64,000 bases of DNA from Pseudomonas sp. BMS12 (GCF_001592875.1 NZ_LSOF01000015.1:96341-160340), one strand, 5' to 3'. Shown: positions 1-9,774, numbered from the stretch's first letter. The notes: generated by a model from the sequence alone, not told the origin. Program-made: numbers and translations.

Positions 1-649
1 GGTGCAGCTTCTGACCGCCGAAACCGATACGCCCCGGGCTGTAGCTGCGCTGGGTCTCGTAGAGGATGTCGCGGGATACGCCCTGGGCGATGGAGGCGCC
101 GCAGAAACGTTCGATCAGGTAGATGTACATGTCGCAGGCCGAGGTGACACCGCCGGCGCAGTACAGGTTGTCGGCGTCGGACAGGTGCTTCTCCTGGTTG
201 AGCAGAACCTTGGGGAAGCGCTCGGCGAATTCGCGGAAGAAGCGCCAGTAGGTGGTCGCTTCCTTGCCGTCGAGCAAACCGGCCTCGGCCATCCAGAACA
301 CCCCGGTGGCTTCGCCGCAGATGACGGCGCCGCCGGCATGCTGCTCGCGCAGCCAATCGGTGATCTGTGGATGGCGCTGGCGCAGCTCGTCGAAGTCACC
401 CCAGAACGCCGGCAGGATGATCACATCGGCGGGCTCCAGGCCGCAGTCCACGGCAATCACCGCCTCACTGAAGCTGGTGACCGATACGCCATCGGGGCTG
501 ACGATGCGGGTCTGGAAGATCGAGTTCAGCTCCAGGCCCTGCTGCTTGCTGCGGCGCAGGCCGGCCATGTGGAAGAAGTCGCGGGCCTGCATCAGGGTGG
601 CTGCGAATACACCGTCGGTGGCGAGTATGGCGATGCGTATGGGGGACAT
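1..649 (-). CDS. GlxA-family transcriptional regulator, DJ-1/PfpI domain (C-terminus cut by window edge)
   Basis: The reading frame begins MSPIRIAILATDG and stays open for 216 codons to the window edge without a stop. The visible part is a DJ-1/PfpI-type (GATase1-like) domain, with ILPAFWGD and the nucleophile-elbow region AVICGEATGVFWMAEAG. It then continues into QGVSRDILYETQRSY, the linker normally followed by an AraC-type helix-turn-helix. GlxA-family proteins are regulators whose N-terminal domain is thought to sense a small ligand; the ligand here cannot be told. The DNA-binding half lies off the window. The gene diverges from the acyl-CoA dehydrogenase gene, so it may control it, but that is only positional inference. 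Confidence 0.85.
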   Translation of the reverse strand, partial: MSPIRIAILATDGVFAATLMQARDFFHMAGLRRSKQQGLELNSIFQTRIVSPDGVSVTSFSEAVIAVDCGLEPADVIILPAFWGDFDELRQRHPQITDWLREQHAGGAVICGEATGVFWMAEAGLLDGKEATTYWRFFREFAERFPKVLLNQEKHLSDADNLYCAGGVTSACDMYIYLIERFCGASIAQGVSRDILYETQRSYSPGRIGFGGQKLH

Positions 650-788
650 GGATTGTTCTTGTTAGTGATTAAACGGTCATCAGGTGGCTGGATCGTCTTA
701 TTTTTTGGCGCATGTGTCCAGTGCCCAGCTGCGGAGTGCGGGTCTAGAGTGTTGGCCACTCAATGACCACTCAGCCGCAGGTGTAACA

Positions 789-1925
789 ATGATTCCAAGA
801 ACCCTGTTCAGCCACGAACACGAGCAATTTCGCGAGTCGGTGCGCAAGTTCTTCGAGCAGGAGGCGGTGCCATATCACGCCCAGTGGGAGAAGGACGGCC
901 ATATCGATCGCGCGTTGTGGAACAAGGCTGGCGAGGCGGGGATGCTCTGCTCGCATATTCCGGAGGAGTACGGCGGCATGAGCGCGGACTTCCTTTACAG
1001 TGCCGTGGTGATCGAGGAGCAGTCGCGCCTGGGGCTGTCGGGCGTGGGCTTCTCCCTGCATTCGGATATCGTGGCGCCCTACATCCTGCATTACGGCTCC
1101 GAAGCGCAGAAGCACAAGTATCTGCCCAAACTGGTCAGCGGCGAGCTGGTCACTGCCATCGCCATGACCGAGCCGGGCACCGGCTCCGACCTGCAGGGCG
1201 TGAAGACCACCGCCGTGCTGGACGGTGACGAGTATGTGATCAACGGCTCCAAGACCTTCATCACCAACGGCTATCTGGCCGATCTGGTGATAGTCGTGGC
1301 CAAGACCGATGCCAAGGCCGGCGCCAAGGGCATCAGCCTGTTCCTGGTCGAGGCCGATACGCCCGGCTTCGCCAAGGGCAAGCGCCTGGACAAGGTCGGC
1401 ATGAAGGCCCAGGACACCTCCGAGCTGTTCTTCCAGGATGTGCGCGTGCCCAGGGAAAACCTGTTGGGCAAAGAGGGCATGGGCTTCGTCTACCTGATGC
1501 AGGAGCTGCCGCAGGAGCGCCTGACCGTGGGCCTGCTGGCGATTTCCTCGGCCGAGGCGGCGCTGCAGTGGACCAAGGACTACACCCGTGACCGCAAGGC
1601 CTTCGGTAAGCCGGTGGCGGAGTTCCAGAACACCCGCTTCAAGCTGGCGGAGATGGCGACCGAGATTCAGATCGGTCGGGTGTTCGTCGACCGCTGCCTG
1701 GAACTGCACCTGCAGGGCAAGCTGGATGTGCCGACCGCGGCGATGCTCAAGTACTGGAGCACCGACCTGCAGTGCAAGGTGATCGACGAGTGCGTGCAGC
1801 TGCACGGTGGTTACGGCTACATGCTGGAGTACCCGATCGCCCGCGCCTGGGCCGACTCGCGGGTACAGCGCATCTACGCCGGCACCAACGAGATCATGAA
1901 GGAGATCATCAGTCGCGCGCTGTAA
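789..1925 (+). CDS. acyl-CoA dehydrogenase
   Basis: A 378-residue FAD-dependent acyl-CoA dehydrogenase, catalysing alpha,beta-desaturation of an acyl-CoA in fatty-acid or branched-chain catabolism. The family signature AMTEPGTGSDLQG is present in the middle domain, with an FITNG substrate/flavin segment after it. The C-terminal helical domain carries QLHGGYGYMLEYP and RIYAGTNEIMKEII, the typical end of the family. I chose ATG at 789 because the upstream in-frame extension has no family similarity, while MIPRTLFSHEHEQFRE is the usual N-terminus. The exact acyl chain specificity cannot be read. It diverges from the GlxA-family regulator and ends at a hairpin shared with the convergent tas gene. 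Confidence 0.93.
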   Translation: MIPRTLFSHEHEQFRESVRKFFEQEAVPYHAQWEKDGHIDRALWNKAGEAGMLCSHIPEEYGGMSADFLYSAVVIEEQSRLGLSGVGFSLHSDIVAPYILHYGSEAQKHKYLPKLVSGELVTAIAMTEPGTGSDLQGVKTTAVLDGDEYVINGSKTFITNGYLADLVIVVAKTDAKAGAKGISLFLVEADTPGFAKGKRLDKVGMKAQDTSELFFQDVRVPRENLLGKEGMGFVYLMQELPQERLTVGLLAISSAEAALQWTKDYTRDRKAFGKPVAEFQNTRFKLAEMATEIQIGRVFVDRCLELHLQGKLDVPTAAMLKYWSTDLQCKVIDECVQLHGGYGYMLEYPIARAWADSRVQRIYAGTNEIMKEIISRAL

Positions 1926-1939
1926 GCCTGTCGTGATGC

Positions 1940-1967
1940 AAAGAGCCCGGCGATTGCCGGGCTCTTT
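1940..1967. terminator. bidirectional terminator between acyl-CoA dehydrogenase and tas
   Basis: A 12-bp perfect inverted repeat AAAGAGCCCGGC / GCCGGGCTCTTT around a 4-nt loop GATT lies between two convergent genes. The A-run at one end and T-run at the other make it usable from both strands. Confidence 0.85.
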
Positions 1968-1970
1968 CGT

Positions 1971-3008
1971 TCAGGGGGCGGGGTTGGGTTGGTCGCGGTG
2001 GATGGCTTCGATTTCTGCCAGCAACTCCGAGCCGAGCTCCAGGCTGGCGCTTTCCAGGTTGCTTTCCAGCTGCTCCAGGTTGGTGGCGCCGATGATGTTG
2101 CTGGTGACGAACGGCTGGCGCGTGACGAAGGCCAGCGCCATCTGCGCCGGATCGAGGCCGTGCTTGCGGGCCAGGGCGACATAGCGGCTGCAGGCGGCTT
2201 CGGCCTGCGGGTTGGTGTAGCGGGCGAAGCGGCTGAACAGGGTGATCCGCGCATTGGCCGGGCGAGCGCCGTTCTCGTATTTGCCGGAGAGCATGCCGAA
2301 CGCCAGTGGCGAATAGGCCAGCAGGCCGCACTGTTCGCGAATGGCCACTTCGGCCAGGCCGACCTCGAAACTGCGATTGAGCAGGTTGTAGGGGTTCTGG
2401 ATCGACGCCATGCGCGGCAGCCCAAGGCTGTCGGCCAGTTGCAGGAATTTCATGGTGCCCCAGGGGGTTTCGTTGGACAGGCCGATGTGGCGGATCTTGC
2501 CGGCCTTGATCTGCTCGCCGAGCACTTCCAGGGTTTCCTGCAGTGCGGTGAATTCCTGCTCCTGGTGGCGGTAACCAAGCTGGCCAAAGAAGTTGGTGCT
2601 GCGCTCCGGCCAGTGCAGTTGGTAGAGGTCGATCCAGTCGGTCTGCAGGCGTCTCAGGCTCTCGTCGAGGGCCGCGACTATGTGTTGGCGGTTGTGCTTG
2701 AGGCGGCCGTCGCGGATGTAGTCGATGCCATTGCCCGGGCCGGCGATCTTGCTGGCCAGGACCCATTCGGCGCGATTGCCGCGAGCCTTGAAATAGTTAC
2801 CGATGATGCGTTCGGTGGCGCCGTAGGTCTCGCGGCGCGGCGGTACCGGGTACATTTCCGCGGTGTCGAGGAAGTTGATCCCGCAGGCCTTGGCTCGGTC
2901 GATCTGGGCAAAACCCTCAGCCTCGTCATTCTGCTGGCCCCAGGTCATGCTGCCCAGGCACAGGGCGCTGACGTTAAGGTCGCTGCGGCCCAGTTGGCGG
3001 TATTCCAT
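1971..3008 (-). CDS. tas: Tas-like NADP(H)-dependent aldo/keto reductase
   Basis: A 345-residue aldo/keto reductase of the Tas/YghZ type, reducing carbonyl compounds with NAD(P)H in the cytosol. The catalytic tetrad region is visible as FLDTAEMYPVPPR (Asp and Tyr), WVLASKIAGPG (Lys) and LYQLHWPER (His). The cofactor-binding end includes GATNLEQLESN. Length and sequence closely follow E. coli Tas. The start MEYRQLGRSDLNVS at 3008 is preferred over an upstream in-frame ATG, because it matches the family N-terminus and is preceded by GAGGAGTCAGCC. E. coli Tas suppresses tyrosine auxotrophy under starvation; the physiological substrate in Pseudomonas is unknown. Confidence 0.92.
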   Translation of the reverse strand: MEYRQLGRSDLNVSALCLGSMTWGQQNDEAEGFAQIDRAKACGINFLDTAEMYPVPPRRETYGATERIIGNYFKARGNRAEWVLASKIAGPGNGIDYIRDGRLKHNRQHIVAALDESLRRLQTDWIDLYQLHWPERSTNFFGQLGYRHQEQEFTALQETLEVLGEQIKAGKIRHIGLSNETPWGTMKFLQLADSLGLPRMASIQNPYNLLNRSFEVGLAEVAIREQCGLLAYSPLAFGMLSGKYENGARPANARITLFSRFARYTNPQAEAACSRYVALARKHGLDPAQMALAFVTRQPFVTSNIIGATNLEQLESNLESASLELGSELLAEIEAIHRDQPNPAP

Positions 3009-3097
3009 GGCTGACTCCTCGGTTCTGGCGAAAGCGCCGATCATAAAGCAGGTTGCTATTTTTTCAGTAATCGGCATAATTCCGCGGCTTTCTTAGC

Positions 3098-3142
3098 GGG
3101 GATGCCTAGCCTGCGAGGAAAGAAGGTGGGGATGCCTAGCCT
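3098..3142. repeat. two direct copies of GGGGATGCCTAGCCT
   Basis: The same 15-bp word occurs at 3098-3112 and 3128-3142, 30 bp apart start to start. It lies in the gap between tas and the rplM promoter. No function is recognised; see findings. Confidence 0.8.
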
Positions 3143-3213
3143 ACCGAACCCCTGCCGTAGCGGACGCGCTGACCCGAGCCCCCAAAAGCGTCTGTTTCCG
3201 GCCGTCTTTGACC

Positions 3214-3242
3214 TTGTCAAGACAAGCACTATTCAGTAAGAT
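3214..3242 (+). promoter_or_regulatory. predicted sigma70 promoter of rplM-rpsI
   Basis: TTGTCA at 3214-3219 and TAAGAT at 3237-3242 are separated by 17 bp and lie about 40 bp upstream of rplM. Both boxes match the sigma70 consensus well. A second -35-like TTGACC overlaps just upstream at 3208. Confidence 0.55.
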
Positions 3243-3284
3243 CCGCCGTCTTAATTTTCAGGGCGGCCCCTGAGGCTATAGCGA

Positions 3285-3713
3285 ATGAAGACTTTTACTG
3301 CAAAACCGGAAACTGTTAAGCGCGACTGGTACGTCGTCGACGCTGCAGGTCAGACCCTGGGTCGTCTGGCCACCGAAATCGCCAGCCGTCTGCGCGGCAA
3401 GCACAAGCCGGAATACACCCCTCACGTTGATACCGGCGACTACATCGTCGTGATCAATGCCGAGCAGGTCCGTGTCACCGGTGCCAAGACCAGCGACAAG
3501 ATGTACTACTCGCACTCCGGCTTCCCGGGTGGCATCAAGGAAATCAGCTTCGAGAAGCTGATCGCCAAGGCCCCCGAGCGCGTGATCGAGACCGCGGTCA
3601 AGGGCATGCTGCCGAAGAACCCGCTGGGTCGCGACATGTATCGCAAGCTGAAGGTGTACAAGGGTGCCAGCCATCCGCACACTGCTCAGCAGCCCCAAGA
3701 ACTTAAGATTTAA
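3285..3713 (+). CDS. rplM: 50S ribosomal protein L13
   Basis: A 142-residue protein identical in length to the bacterial L13 norm. It opens with [20 protein letters not shown] and contains the L13 signature [12 protein letters not shown] near residues 105-116. L13 is an early-assembly protein of the large subunit. The gene forms an operon with rpsI 14 bp downstream, the arrangement conserved through the Proteobacteria. A consensus-like promoter lies just upstream and the operon ends in a strong hairpin after rpsI. Confidence 0.98.
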   Translation: MKTFTAKPETVKRDWYVVDAAGQTLGRLATEIASRLRGKHKPEYTPHVDTGDYIVVINAEQVRVTGAKTSDKMYYSHSGFPGGIKEISFEKLIAKAPERVIETAVKGMLPKNPLGRDMYRKLKVYKGASHPHTAQQPQELKI

Positions 3714-3727
3714 CGGAATAGTTCATT

Positions 3728-4120
3728 ATGTCGGCGACTCAAAACTACGGCACTGGCCGTCGCAAGACCGCAACCGCGCGCGTATTCCTGCGCCCGGGTA
3801 CTGGCAACATCTCCATCAACAATCGCAGCCTGGATAACTTCTTCGGCCGTGAGACCGCTCGCATGGTCGTGCGTCAGCCGCTGGAGCTGACCGAGACTGC
3901 CGAGAAGTTCGACATCTATGTCACCGTTCTCGGTGGTGGTGTCAGCGGTCAGGCTGGTGCCATTCGTCATGGCATCACTCGCGCTCTGATCGAGTACGAC
4001 GAAACCCTGCGCAGCTCGCTGCGTAAAGCTGGCTTCGTGACTCGTGATGCCCGTGAAGTTGAGCGTAAGAAAGTGGGTCTGCGTAAAGCGCGTAAGCGTC
4101 CTCAGTACTCCAAGCGTTAA
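3728..4120 (+). CDS. rpsI: 30S ribosomal protein S9
   Basis: A 130-residue S9. The N-terminal [15 protein letters not shown] and the C-terminal basic tail [14 protein letters not shown] are diagnostic. The tail reaches the P-site of the small subunit and ends in the conserved SKR. The gene sits 14 bp after rplM and is read from the same promoter. The operon is closed by the hairpin at 4141-4172. Confidence 0.98.
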   Translation: MSATQNYGTGRRKTATARVFLRPGTGNISINNRSLDNFFGRETARMVVRQPLELTETAEKFDIYVTVLGGGVSGQAGAIRHGITRALIEYDETLRSSLRKAGFVTRDAREVERKKVGLRKARKRPQYSKR

Positions 4121-4140
4121 TTCGCTGCTACGTTCAAAGA

Positions 4141-4172
4141 CGCCCAGTTCCTTGCGGAGCTGGGCGTTTTTT
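4141..4172 (+). terminator. rho-independent terminator of rplM-rpsI
   Basis: The stem CGCCCAGTTCC / GGAGCTGGGCG has one G-U pair and loop TTGC. It is followed by six T residues, 20 bp after the rpsI stop. Confidence 0.9.
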
Positions 4173-4262
4173 ATTGTCCTTTAATATCTCTGCGACAACC
4201 TGTCGCATTGGTGGAAAGCCCGATTTGCAAGGCTTGCGAGCAATTTGTATCCGGTAATTACC

Positions 4263-4291
4263 TTGTCAGAAAAGGGGCTTTTCTTTACCAT
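4263..4291 (+). promoter_or_regulatory. predicted sigma70 promoter of petABC
   Basis: TTGTCA (4263-4268), 17-bp spacer, TACCAT (4286-4291), about 80 bp upstream of petA. This is the best-scoring pair by eye in the 250-bp gap between the rpsI terminator and petA. Confidence 0.45.
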
Positions 4292-4371
4292 TCTGCAAAT
4301 TTTGTGCGGCCCGATTTATTACTTAGTAGAGGCCTGAACAACAGGCCATGAAGCTGATGGGAGACGACTGA

Positions 4372-4965
4372 ATGAGCAATGACGGCGTGAATGCAGGCCG
4401 GCGTCGCTTCCTGGTAGCAGCCACTTCGGTGGTCGGTGCTGCCGGAGCGGTGGGTGCTGCGACTCCGTTCGTGGGGTCATGGTTCCCCAGTGCCAAGGCC
4501 AAAGCGGCCGGTGCACCGGTGAAAGTGAATATCGCCAAGGTCGAGCCAGGCCAGCAGATGGTCGCCGAGTGGCGCGGTCAACCGGTGTTCATCGTGCGCC
4601 GTACCGAGGAGATCCTGGCCAACCTGGACAAAATCCACGACAGGATGGCCGACCCCGAGTCTGCTGCTTCGGTTCAGCCTCCGTACGTCGACAAGACCAA
4701 TCGCGCGATCAAGCCTGAGCTTCTGGTGCTGGTCGGCCTGTGCACCCACCTGGGTTGCTCGCCGTCCTTCCGTCCTGAAGTGGCGCCGGCTGATCTCGGG
4801 CCGGAGTGGGTTGGCGGCTATTTCTGCCCCTGCCACGGCTCGCGCTATGACCTCGCCGGGCGTGTCTACAAGGCCCAGCCTGCACCGCTGAACCTGCCGG
4901 TTCCGCCACACTCGTACGAGTCCGATGACGTCATGATCATCGGCGTGGACCAGGAGAAAGCATGA
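4372..4965 (+). CDS. petA: ubiquinol-cytochrome c reductase, Rieske iron-sulfur subunit
   Basis: The 197-residue Rieske subunit of the bc1 complex carries electrons from quinol at the Qo site to cytochrome c1. The N-terminus has a twin-arginine-type anchor (RRRFLV at residues 10-15, then an Ala/Gly/Val-rich membrane helix to about 40). The [2Fe-2S] ligands are in CTHLGC (124-129) and CPCHG (152-156), two Cys and two His. It is the first gene of petABC, preceded by GGGAGACGACTGA as ribosome-binding site. Its stop overlaps the petB start by 4 bp (ATGA). Confidence 0.98.
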   Translation: MSNDGVNAGRRRFLVAATSVVGAAGAVGAATPFVGSWFPSAKAKAAGAPVKVNIAKVEPGQQMVAEWRGQPVFIVRRTEEILANLDKIHDRMADPESAASVQPPYVDKTNRAIKPELLVLVGLCTHLGCSPSFRPEVAPADLGPEWVGGYFCPCHGSRYDLAGRVYKAQPAPLNLPVPPHSYESDDVMIIGVDQEKA

Positions 4966-6176
4966 TGGAAAAATTCATGGCCTGGATCGATGCGCGCTTC
5001 CCCGCGACCAAGATGTGGGAAGACCATCTGAGCAAGTACTACGCACCGAAGAACTTCAACTTCTTCTATTTCTTTGGCTCGCTGGCGCTGCTGGTGCTGG
5101 TCAACCAGATCCTTACCGGTATCTGGCTGACCATGAGCTTCACTCCGTCCGCCGAGGAAGCCTTCGCTTCTGTCGAGTACATCATGCGCGACGTGGAGTT
5201 CGGCTGGATCATCCGCTACCTGCACTCCACGGGTGCCTCCGCGTTCTTCATCGTGGTCTACCTGCACATGTTCCGCGGGCTGCTCTACGGCTCCTATCAG
5301 AAGCCGCGCGAGCTGGTGTGGATCTTCGGCATGCTGATCTACCTGTGCCTGATGGCCGAGGCCTTCATGGGCTACCTGCTGCCGTGGGGCCAGATGTCCT
5401 ATTGGGGCGCCCAGGTAATCATCTCGCTGTTCGGTGCCATCCCGGTGATCGGCGGTGACCTGACCCAGTGGATCCGTGGTGACTACCTGATTTCCGGTAT
5501 CACTCTGAACCGCTTCTTCGCCCTGCACGTGATCGCCCTGCCGATCGTTCTGCTCGGCCTGGTCGTGCTGCACATCCTGGCGCTGCACGAGGTCGGCTCG
5601 AACAACCCGGACGGCGTGGACATCAAGAAGAAGAAGGACGAGAACGGCGTACCGCTGGACGGCATCGCGTTCCACCCGTACTACACCGTGAAAGACATCG
5701 TCGGTGTCGTGGTCTTCCTGTTCGTGTTCTGTGCCGTGGTGTTCTTCTTCCCCGAGATGGGCGGCTACTTCCTCGAGAAGCCCAACTTCGAGCAGGCCAA
5801 CCCGTTCAAGACGCCTGAGCACATTGCCCCGGTGTGGTACTTCACCCCCTTCTACGCCATCCTGCGCGCCGTGCCGGACAAGCTGCTGGGTGTGATCGCC
5901 ATGGGTGCCGCGATTGCCGTGCTGTTCGTTCTGCCGTGGCTCGACCGTAGCCCGGTCAAGTCCATGCGCTACAAGGGCTGGCTCAGCAAGGTCTGGCTGC
6001 TGGTGTTCTGCGTGTCCTTCGTGATTCTCGGCGTGCTGGGTGTGCTGGCGCCGACTCCGGGCCGTACCCTGCTGTCGCAGATCTGCACCGCGCTGTATTT
6101 CGCCTACTTCATCCTGATGCCGTTCTACACCCGGATGGAGAAGACTAAACCGGTTCCGGAAAGGGTGACTGGCTGA
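4962..6176 (+). CDS. petB: ubiquinol-cytochrome c reductase, cytochrome b subunit
   Basis: The 404-residue cytochrome b holds both b hemes and the Qo and Qi quinone sites in the inner membrane. Eight or more hydrophobic helices are evident. Heme-ligand histidines lie in helices around LHSTGASAFF / VYLHMFRG and FFALHVIAL / VVLHILALH. The Qo-loop motif usually written PEWY appears as PVWY at about residues 290-293, a variant I believe is common in gamma-proteobacteria. It overlaps petA by 4 bp and petC by 1 bp (TGATG), so the three subunits are translationally coupled. A second in-frame ATG immediately follows the first, so the start could be one codon later. Confidence 0.98.
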   Translation: MMEKFMAWIDARFPATKMWEDHLSKYYAPKNFNFFYFFGSLALLVLVNQILTGIWLTMSFTPSAEEAFASVEYIMRDVEFGWIIRYLHSTGASAFFIVVYLHMFRGLLYGSYQKPRELVWIFGMLIYLCLMAEAFMGYLLPWGQMSYWGAQVIISLFGAIPVIGGDLTQWIRGDYLISGITLNRFFALHVIALPIVLLGLVVLHILALHEVGSNNPDGVDIKKKKDENGVPLDGIAFHPYYTVKDIVGVVVFLFVFCAVVFFFPEMGGYFLEKPNFEQANPFKTPEHIAPVWYFTPFYAILRAVPDKLLGVIAMGAAIAVLFVLPWLDRSPVKSMRYKGWLSKVWLLVFCVSFVILGVLGVLAPTPGRTLLSQICTALYFAYFILMPFYTRMEKTKPVPERVTG

Positions 6177-6958
6177 TGAAGAAGCTATTTGCTGCATTTG
6201 TATTTGCTGCTCTGCCGGCGCTGTCTTTCGCTGCGGGTGGTCACGATGTACATCTGGACAAGGTCGATATCGACCTGACCGACAAGGCTGCTCTGCAGGA
6301 TGGTGCGCGTACCTTCGCCAACTACTGCATGGGTTGCCATAGCGCCAAGTTCCAGCGTTACGAGCGTGTTGCCGATGACATCGGCATCCCGCACGAGCTG
6401 ATGCTGGAGAATCTGGTGTTTACCGGTGCCAAGATCGGTGACCACATGAAGATCGGCATGAAGCCGGAAGATGCCAAGGCCTGGTTCGGCGCAGCGCCGC
6501 CCGACCTGACCCTGGTGGCTCGTGTGCGTGGCACCGACTGGCTGTACACCTACCTGCGTACCTTCTACGAAGACCCTACCCGCCCGCTGGGCGCCAACAA
6601 CAAGGTCTTCCCGAACGTCGGTATGCCCAACGTACTGGCCGGTCTGCAGGGCCGTCAGGTCATCGGTTGCAAGCAGGTTCAGGTGGTCGAGGATGGCAAG
6701 AAGCAGTACGACCCGCTGACCGGCGCGCCGATTACTCACGAAGCTTGCGATCAGCTGACCATCGTGCCGAAAACCGGCAGCCTGACCGAGGAAGAGTTCG
6801 ACGAGAAGGTCCACAACCTGGTGACCTTCCTGGCTTACTCGGCCAACCCGGTCAAGCTGGAGAGCCAGCGCATCGGTACCTACGTGCTGCTGTACCTGGC
6901 CTTCTTCTTCGTATTCGCCTACCTGCTCAAGCGCGAATACTGGAAGGACGTGCACTGA
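6176..6958 (+). CDS. petC: ubiquinol-cytochrome c reductase, cytochrome c1 subunit
   Basis: A 260-residue cytochrome c1. It has a cleavable signal peptide (to about SFAAG, residue 20), the heme-c motif CMGCH at 51-55, and an axial-ligand Met expected in VFPNVGMPNVLAG. One C-terminal membrane helix (VLLYLAFFFVFAYLL) keeps the heme domain on the periplasmic face. It accepts electrons from the Rieske protein and passes them to soluble or membrane cytochromes c. It is the last gene of petABC and is followed within 25 bp by a strong terminator. Confidence 0.97.
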   Translation: MKKLFAAFVFAALPALSFAAGGHDVHLDKVDIDLTDKAALQDGARTFANYCMGCHSAKFQRYERVADDIGIPHELMLENLVFTGAKIGDHMKIGMKPEDAKAWFGAAPPDLTLVARVRGTDWLYTYLRTFYEDPTRPLGANNKVFPNVGMPNVLAGLQGRQVIGCKQVQVVEDGKKQYDPLTGAPITHEACDQLTIVPKTGSLTEEEFDEKVHNLVTFLAYSANPVKLESQRIGTYVLLYLAFFFVFAYLLKREYWKDVH

Positions 6959-6979
6959 TACATCGCGTTACCGCTGTAG

Positions 6980-7011
6980 ACGCACGCGCCCTTTTGGGCG
7001 CGTGCGTTTTT
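6980..7011 (+). terminator. rho-independent terminator of petABC
   Basis: A perfect 12-bp stem ACGCACGCGCCC / GGGCGCGTGCGT with loop TTTT, followed by a T-run. It lies 22 bp after petC and ahead of sspA. Confidence 0.92.
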
Positions 7012-7045
7012 CTGTTTCTGTAATTCCGAAAACAAGGAGGGCGCC

Positions 7046-7663
7046 ATGGCCGCGACCAATAAGTTGGCCTGTTATTCCGACCCTGCCGATCACTATTCCC
7101 ATCGTGTGCGCCTGGTGCTGGCCGAGAAGGGGGTCAGTGCCGAGATCATCGATGTTCAGGCCGGGCGTTGCCCGCCGAAGCTGGCCGAAGTGAACCCCTA
7201 CGGCAGTCTGCCGACCCTGGTCGATCGCGACCTGGCGCTGTACGAGTCCACCGTGGTGATGGAGTACCTCGACGAGCGCTACCCGCACCCGCCACTGTTG
7301 CCGGTCTATCCTGTGGCCAGAGCCAACAGTCGCTTGCTGATGCACCGAATCCAGCGTGACTGGTGTCAACTGGTCGATCGCATCCTCGAGCCGCGCGGTA
7401 AGGAGGCGGACAAGGCGCAGGCGCGCAAGGAGCTGCGCGAAAGCCTGACCGGTGTGTCCCCGCTCTTTGCCGACAAGCCGTTCTTTCTCAGTGACGAGTT
7501 GAGCCTGGTGGATTGCTGCCTGCTGCCGATTCTCTGGCGTCTGCCGCAGCTGGGGATCGAGCTGCCGCGTCCAGCCAAGCCGCTGCTGGAGTATATGGAG
7601 CGGATGTTCACGCGCGAGGCCTTTCAGGCCAGTCTGTCCAGTGTCGAACGCAACATGCGTTGA
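7046..7663 (+). CDS. sspA: stringent starvation protein A (RNA polymerase-associated)
   Basis: A 205-residue protein with a glutathione-transferase fold, beginning [25 protein letters not shown]. SspA binds RNA polymerase and remodels transcription in stationary phase; in Pseudomonas and relatives it affects virulence and stress genes. The thioredoxin-like half ends about residue 85 ([18 protein letters not shown]), followed by the all-helical half. SspA lacks GST catalytic activity. A strong ribosome-binding site AAGGAGGG precedes it. It sits 12 bp upstream of sspB in the conserved sspAB operon. Confidence 0.96.
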   Translation: MAATNKLACYSDPADHYSHRVRLVLAEKGVSAEIIDVQAGRCPPKLAEVNPYGSLPTLVDRDLALYESTVVMEYLDERYPHPPLLPVYPVARANSRLLMHRIQRDWCQLVDRILEPRGKEADKAQARKELRESLTGVSPLFADKPFFLSDELSLVDCCLLPILWRLPQLGIELPRPAKPLLEYMERMFTREAFQASLSSVERNMR

Positions 7664-7675
7664 GAGGTACATGCC

Positions 7676-8089
7676 ATGAATTCCAGTCGTCCTTATCTGG
7701 TGCGGGCGCTCTACGAGTGGATCGTCGATAACGACTGCACGCCACATCTGCTGGTCAATGCCGAATATCCCGGTGTGCGGGTGCCTCCGGGCTACGCCAG
7801 CGATGGCCAGATCGTGCTCAATGTGTCTCCCGGTGCCGTGCGCAGTCTGCACATGGACAACGAGGCGGTGAGCTTCGAAGGGCGCTTTGGTGGTGTCGCG
7901 CATTCCCTGTTCATTCCCTCCGGCGCGATGTTGGCGATCTATGCCCGGGAGAATGGGCAGGGCATGGTCTTCGAGCTGGAGCCGCCAGTGGACGATGCTG
8001 ATGAAGAGGGTGGTCCGGACGATGACGGGCCAGGCGACGACGAGCCGCCACGCCCCAGCGGGCGACCCAGTCTGAAAGTGGTGAAGTGA
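7676..8089 (+). CDS. sspB: SspB, ClpXP adaptor for ssrA-tagged proteins
   Basis: A 137-residue adaptor. The N-terminal substrate-binding domain (MNSSRPYLVRALYEWIVDND to about residue 110) grips ssrA-tagged peptides. A disordered acidic/proline-rich linker (EEGGPDDDGPGDDEPPRP) follows. The last residues RPSLKVVK are the ClpX-docking XB motif. The protein delivers trans-translation products to ClpXP. It is the second gene of sspAB and ends at a strong bidirectional hairpin shared with dolP. Confidence 0.96.
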   Translation: MNSSRPYLVRALYEWIVDNDCTPHLLVNAEYPGVRVPPGYASDGQIVLNVSPGAVRSLHMDNEAVSFEGRFGGVAHSLFIPSGAMLAIYARENGQGMVFELEPPVDDADEEGGPDDDGPGDDEPPRPSGRPSLKVVK

Positions 8090-8092
8090 AAC

Positions 8093-8122
8093 AAAAAAGG
8101 CGATCCGGGGATCGCCTTTTTT
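8093..8122. terminator. bidirectional terminator between sspB and dolP
   Basis: A 14-bp perfect inverted repeat: AAAAAAGGCGATCC pairs with GGATCGCCTTTTTT around a minimal GG centre. The A6 and T6 ends let it terminate both convergent transcripts. Confidence 0.93.
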
Positions 8123-8137
8123 GTGCCTGGAGCATTG

Positions 8138-9273
<1,136 letters not shown>

Positions 9274-9384
9274 TTAGGTGTGCTGGCTGAGACAGCCATG
9301 GAAAAGCGAAGTTGCCGACACGGCAATCAGGTTTTTATCCGAGGGTGCGCGGGGCGTCGACTAGAAATCCTTGATCGGGGTCAT

Positions 9385-9774
9385 TCAGGTTTCGAACGCG
9401 TTGCGCAGCCAGTTCGGCTCTTGTGCGGGGGCGAAGGCCACTACGTCGAAACGGCAGGGGCTTTTGCTCCAGCGGCTCTCGCGTTGCAGGAACAGCTCGG
9501 CGGCGAGGATCAAGCGCTGGCGCTTGCGTGCGTCGACGCTTTCCAGGGCGCCGCCCCAGGCGGCATGCCGCCGGTAGCGAACCTCGACGAATACTACTGT
9601 ATCGCCGTCGAGCATGACCAGATCGAGTTCGCCGCCACGGCAGTTCCAGTTGCGTGCGAGCAGGCTCAGACCGTGGCGCTTGAGCAGCGCCTCGGCTTGT
9701 TCTTCGGCGACCCGGCCGCTGTCCTGGCGGCTGTTAATAGGTGCTGTCCGGCAGGCGCTGAACCTGGCCACCAC
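9385..9774 (-). CDS. yraN: YraN family (UPF0102) putative endonuclease-like protein
   Basis: A UPF0102 protein of about 129 residues, with the nuclease-like core GGELDLVMLDGDTVVFVEVRYR (Glu, Asp and E-x-R resembling a PD-(D/E)XK/Holliday-junction resolvase fold). The molecular function is not established. The listed ATG makes it overlap the end of lpoA by 41 bp. The homologous region begins at about SGRVAEEQAEALL, so a shorter non-ATG start is possible. It lies in the leftward lpoA-yraN-diaA-dolP block. The 123 bp between yraN and diaA hold no other gene that I can see. Confidence 0.85.
   Translation of the reverse strand: MVARFSACRTAPINSRQDSGRVAEEQAEALLKRHGLSLLARNWNCRGGELDLVMLDGDTVVFVEVRYRRHAAWGGALESVDARKRQRLILAAELFLQRESRWSKSPCRFDVVAFAPAQEPNWLRNAFET

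Noticed and set aside
4866..6197. 443-codon minus-strand frame opposite petB
   Set aside because: Low-complexity His/Gln/Glu-rich translation, mirror of cytochrome b codons; no start signals.
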